A DNA stretch of 64,000 nucleotides from Prorocentrum cordatum (lineage: Eukaryota; Sar; Dinophyceae; Prorocentrales; Prorocentraceae). The stretch is taken from the NCBI GenBank assembly GCA_963575745.1, contig CAUYUJ010020726.1:266969-330968 (forward strand). Direction: 5' to 3'. Under the pieces are notes generated by a model that ran no database searches, was not told the DNA's origin, and saw nothing but the letters and a program-made list of their open reading frames with translations. Below are positions 61,355 through 64,000 of the stretch, piece by piece. The first letter of the stretch is position 1. Each line of letters opens with the position of its first letter. Made by a program: the position numbers and the translations under genes.

Positions 61355-62000
61355 TCCCGGGGCCGTCTTGGGGCTCTCTCCTGGGCCAGTTGGGACGATG
61401 TGGGGACGCTCTCAGGGGCTCTCTTGGGCCGCGTTGGTGCTGAGTGCGTCCAAGTTTCATGGGGCTTCTTTGGGCCCCCCTGGGGGCCTCTGGGAAGTCT
61501 CTTGGTAGCCTGCCTCTTAGGGGCATCTTGGAGCCTCTTCGGAGCTTCTTGGGGCTCTTGGGGTCTCTTGGGGGCCCCTTGGGCTGTCTTAGAACGCGCG
61601 TGGCCCGACAGACGCCTTCGGTGGCCGTCTTGGAGGCATCTGTGAGCTGTCTTGTTGCGTCTTCGGGGCATGCTGGAGGCCTCATGGCTCATCTTGGGGG
61701 CCTCTCGGGCTATCTTGGCGCCGTTTCGGAGGCGTCCTGGGCCGTCTCTGGGCGATCTTCTGAGCCCCAGTGGTCGTTTTGGGCGCTGCGAACCCTTCCA
61801 AAACGATAATGGTAAGATTGAGCGAGCATGTTGCAGTTTTTCGACAATTTTGGCTTAGACTTCCTGGAGAGTCTCTTGGGGCCGTCCTCGGCCGTCTTGG
61901 GGGCCTCTTGGGCCCTCTTGCAGCCATCTTGGGCCGTCTTGGAGCCGTCTTGGCGGCCTCTGGGCGTGCTGTGGGGCCCCCGGGGAGGGCTCGCGAGGCC
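61355..62000 (+). repeat. Degenerate CTTGGGGCC repeat
   Basis: The longest block of the CTTGGGGCCGTCTTGG theme in the window, with GGGGCCTCTTGG and GGAGCCTCTT variants. It is briefly interrupted at 61790-61860 by AACGATAATGG...TTTTGGCTTAGAC. Open frames on both strands are not coding evidence. Confidence 0.85.
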
Positions 62001-62555
62001 TGCGGCCCCCTGGAGCACTCGAAACGGCCCGCCGGCCCCTGGGACGAGCGTGTGACGCCAGGGGGGCTGGGGTCGGTCTTGGAAGGGCGGGCCGCCGCCC
62101 AGGGCCCAGGGGACCCGGTCGCCGGGCGTACCACGTCCAGAGCCGAGTGCGCAGGAAAGGGCGGGGGGCCGAAGCGCGCCCCCCCGAGCGCGCACCCCAG
62201 AGGCAGTGTTCTGCCCTTGCGAAGGGCAGGCGCTTCTGGGCAGCTTCCGCGGGCTGGGTTCGCGACCTCGGGATCGCGAACGCGTGGTGAGTTGCATGTT
62301 TTGGTTTGCTCCGGGAGCGGAATCGATATCTCTCTTTTCTTCTTCGAAACCTGGAGCATGTACATTACCAGTGGCGGGCTGTTTTTCAATTCCAGGACTT
62401 TTCGAGGGTCGGGGACGCCGTCGGGGTGGTGTGGCGTATACTTGTTTCCCCTTTTTCACAGGGAAACGACGCAACACGTATTCACCATGATCCTGTATAC
62501 ACCAGGTTCTGCTTTTCTGCGCAGACTTCAGTACAGGGCCGGAAAAAGCGTCGGT
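62001..62555. other. No gene seen
   Basis: GC-rich to 62300, then lower GC. A 325-codon frame across it draws on the CTTGGGG repeat and the microsatellite. Confidence 0.4.
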
Positions 62556-62632
62556 GTAATATATATATATATATGTATGTATATATATATATATATAGAT
62601 ATAGCGAGAGAGAGAGTGAGAGAGAGAGAGTT
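62556..62632. repeat. AT then AG microsatellite
   Basis: (AT)n at 62560-62600, then (GAGA)n to 62630. Confidence 0.95.
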
Positions 62633-62674
62633 CGGTTCCCTACTTCTTCCTCTTCCTCCTCCTCCTCCTCCTCG

Positions 62675-63030
62675 TCCCAGTGGCAGGTTCGCATGGCACC
62701 GCTGCCTCCATTTCGGCACACCCCTCACACGGTTCGTGGTCCCATAAGGAGGTCCGCCGTAGGCCCCCGTGGCAGGGTTCGCGTGGCACCGCTGCCTCCA
62801 TTTTGGCACACCCCTCACACGTTTTGTGGCCCCATAGGGAGCTCTGCCGAAGGCCCCCGTGGCAGGGTTCGCATGGCACCGCCGCCTCCGTTTCTGCACA
62901 CCCCTCACACAGTTCGTCGCCCCATAAGGAGTTCCGCCGAAGGCCTCAGCAGCTGGGTTCGCATGCCGCCGCCGCCTCCATTTCGGCACACTTCTTACAC
63001 GTTTCGTGGCCCCTGGGGAGCTCCACCAAG
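62675..63030 (+). repeat. ~88-bp minisatellite, four units
   Basis: Units begin GGCAGGTTCGCATGGCACCG, CTGCCTCCATTTCGGCACAC, CCCTCACACGG, with starts near 62681, 62770, 62858 and 62946. A 336-codon frame runs through because the unit lacks stops in one frame. Confidence 0.88.
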
Positions 63031-64000
63031 GGCGATACTCACAGTTGCGGCATTCACCCCTCGGTGCTCCAGCGCGCCACGCTCTTGGGGGACGGGTCGG
63101 GGCCAGACTGCCGTTTCCCGCCAGACCGAGTGGCGGGTCGGGGCGTGGCCGTGCATGATCGATACGGGCGCAGGGTCGCCGCACTGGTCCGGGCCAGTGC
63201 CGCCCGCCGTGTGCCCGGAGGGCCCCGGGCACGGAGGCCAGGCAAGACCTTGGGCCGGCAGGCTGCCTCCAGGTCTTCGAGCTGAGCGAAGTGGAGGCCG
63301 GGAGCTCGGGCGCTGAGCTCCGAGAGCGGAAGTCCCGCGGTCTCGGAGATGACAGGAGAGTGCCTGCGTTGCGTCCTCTAGGGGGTCCCTGTCGCGGGCC
63401 CACGGGGCGGCCCTTCAACACCACTCCGCGGTGGCAACAGGCCCTCTCCGTGGGGCCGCCTGTACATGCAGGGTCTGTGGCTGACCACGGGGCCTCTGTT
63501 TCTTCTCTCTCTCTCTCTCTCCCTTCGGCGACATGCGACCCTCCCTCCCTCCCCTCCCTTTTCCCTCCCCCCTCCCTCCCCCCTCCCTGCACAGCCGTTT
63601 GGGCTCGGGCCGACGTTGAGCTCCGACGCCCGCGGCCGTGGCGCCTGCGATCTGGCCGCGGCCTGCGCTCTCCGGCTCCTGCCTGCCGACCTCGGGGGCG
63701 GCTTCTCGGGTGCTGTCAGGAGTGCTCCTGGCCCAGGATGTCCCCAGGGGTTCCAAGTACAGTCGGGGCGTTGACCTAAGGAACCCTAAATAAGGAACGA
63801 GGCCCCTTTGTCCCGTAAGTTAAACTTTGATTTTACATGGAAGCCCTTAGGAACCCCCAAGGCAAACTGCAAAACAATCAAGGAACACCGAGCCCCTCCC
63901 CAACGGAAAAGGTTCCTTCTTCAGCGCCCTAAGTGTAGGCCCCCCCACGGCCTCCAAAGCACCCCTCACGAGGCCCAGGGGATCCCATAGGGCTCCCCAG
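63031..64000. other. No gene supported
   Basis: GC-rich. A CT-dinucleotide run lies at 63500-63520 and CCCTCCCT repeats at 63538-63590. From about 63840 there are CCCCAAGG-type words related to the CTTGGGG family in reverse orientation. No exon is convincing. Confidence 0.4.

Noticed and set aside
63135-63180. DTGA motif (PCMIDTGAGS) suggesting a second aspartic protease
   Set aside because: The flanking residues lack retropepsin character and no other pol motif is near, so this is a chance match in GC-rich DNA.

Overview
This window is eukaryotic nuclear DNA, almost certainly from a dinoflagellate. The strongest evidence is two exact genomic copies of the dinoflagellate spliced-leader exon (26383-26404 and 37461-37482). 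Each is followed by a second, shortened or decayed leader copy, which is the known mark of an mRNA that was trans-spliced, reverse-transcribed and re-integrated, twice over. GC-AG as well as GT-AG introns, short direct repeats at intron ends, a GC-rich composition full of mini- and microsatellites, and dinoflagellate-type LINE and Ty1/copia sequences all agree. Most long open frames here are artefacts of GC-rich repeats and were left out.

Layout. 1-5 kb is a series of tandem repeats, one of which carries a palindrome in most units. 5-22.5 kb holds a plus-strand gene for a JMJD8-like JmjC-domain protein, reconstructed from exons at about 7.57-7.75, 8.45-8.64, 8.94-9.08, 9.28-9.38, 21.68-21.78, 22.23-22.30 and 22.45-22.53 kb. 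Its fourth modelled intron is 12.3 kb long. It contains foldback elements, a 539-bp duplicated block and a roughly 740-bp satellite whose units carry a 25-nt interval placed between splice-acceptor-like and splice-donor-like sites. 22.5-26.3 kb is mostly unassigned. 26.38-31.98 kb is a LINE (ORF1 plus endonuclease/reverse transcriptase ORF2) that begins exactly with the spliced leader and lies inside a CTC microsatellite. 32.1-34.7 kb is a minisatellite of about 20 units.

37.46-54.7 kb reads as one nested story. A spliced-leader-bearing retrogene for a secreted cysteine-rich repeat protein was split by a 14.8-kb Ty1/copia LTR retrotransposon. Support comes from two LTR-like repeats, a 5-bp flanking duplication TGGAA, an initiator-tRNA-like primer site, and decayed Gag, protease, integrase, RT and RNase H remnants in the Ty1/copia order. 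That element was later broken by a dispersed repeat of about 400 bp, and the RT catalytic core is missing. The remaining cysteine-rich repeats continue in matching phase on the far side.

55-64 kb is repeats, one unassigned 170-aa ORF and a cluster of short terminal-inverted-repeat elements. The most unusual signal is a small element family found at 6857-7092 and 59006-59263. At both sites, in unrelated target sequence, it is flanked by direct repeats of exactly 38 bp. A different TIR element at 59371-59606 abuts a perfect 30-bp direct repeat. Duplications this long are far beyond those of known TIR transposons and are the best candidate here for an undescribed system.
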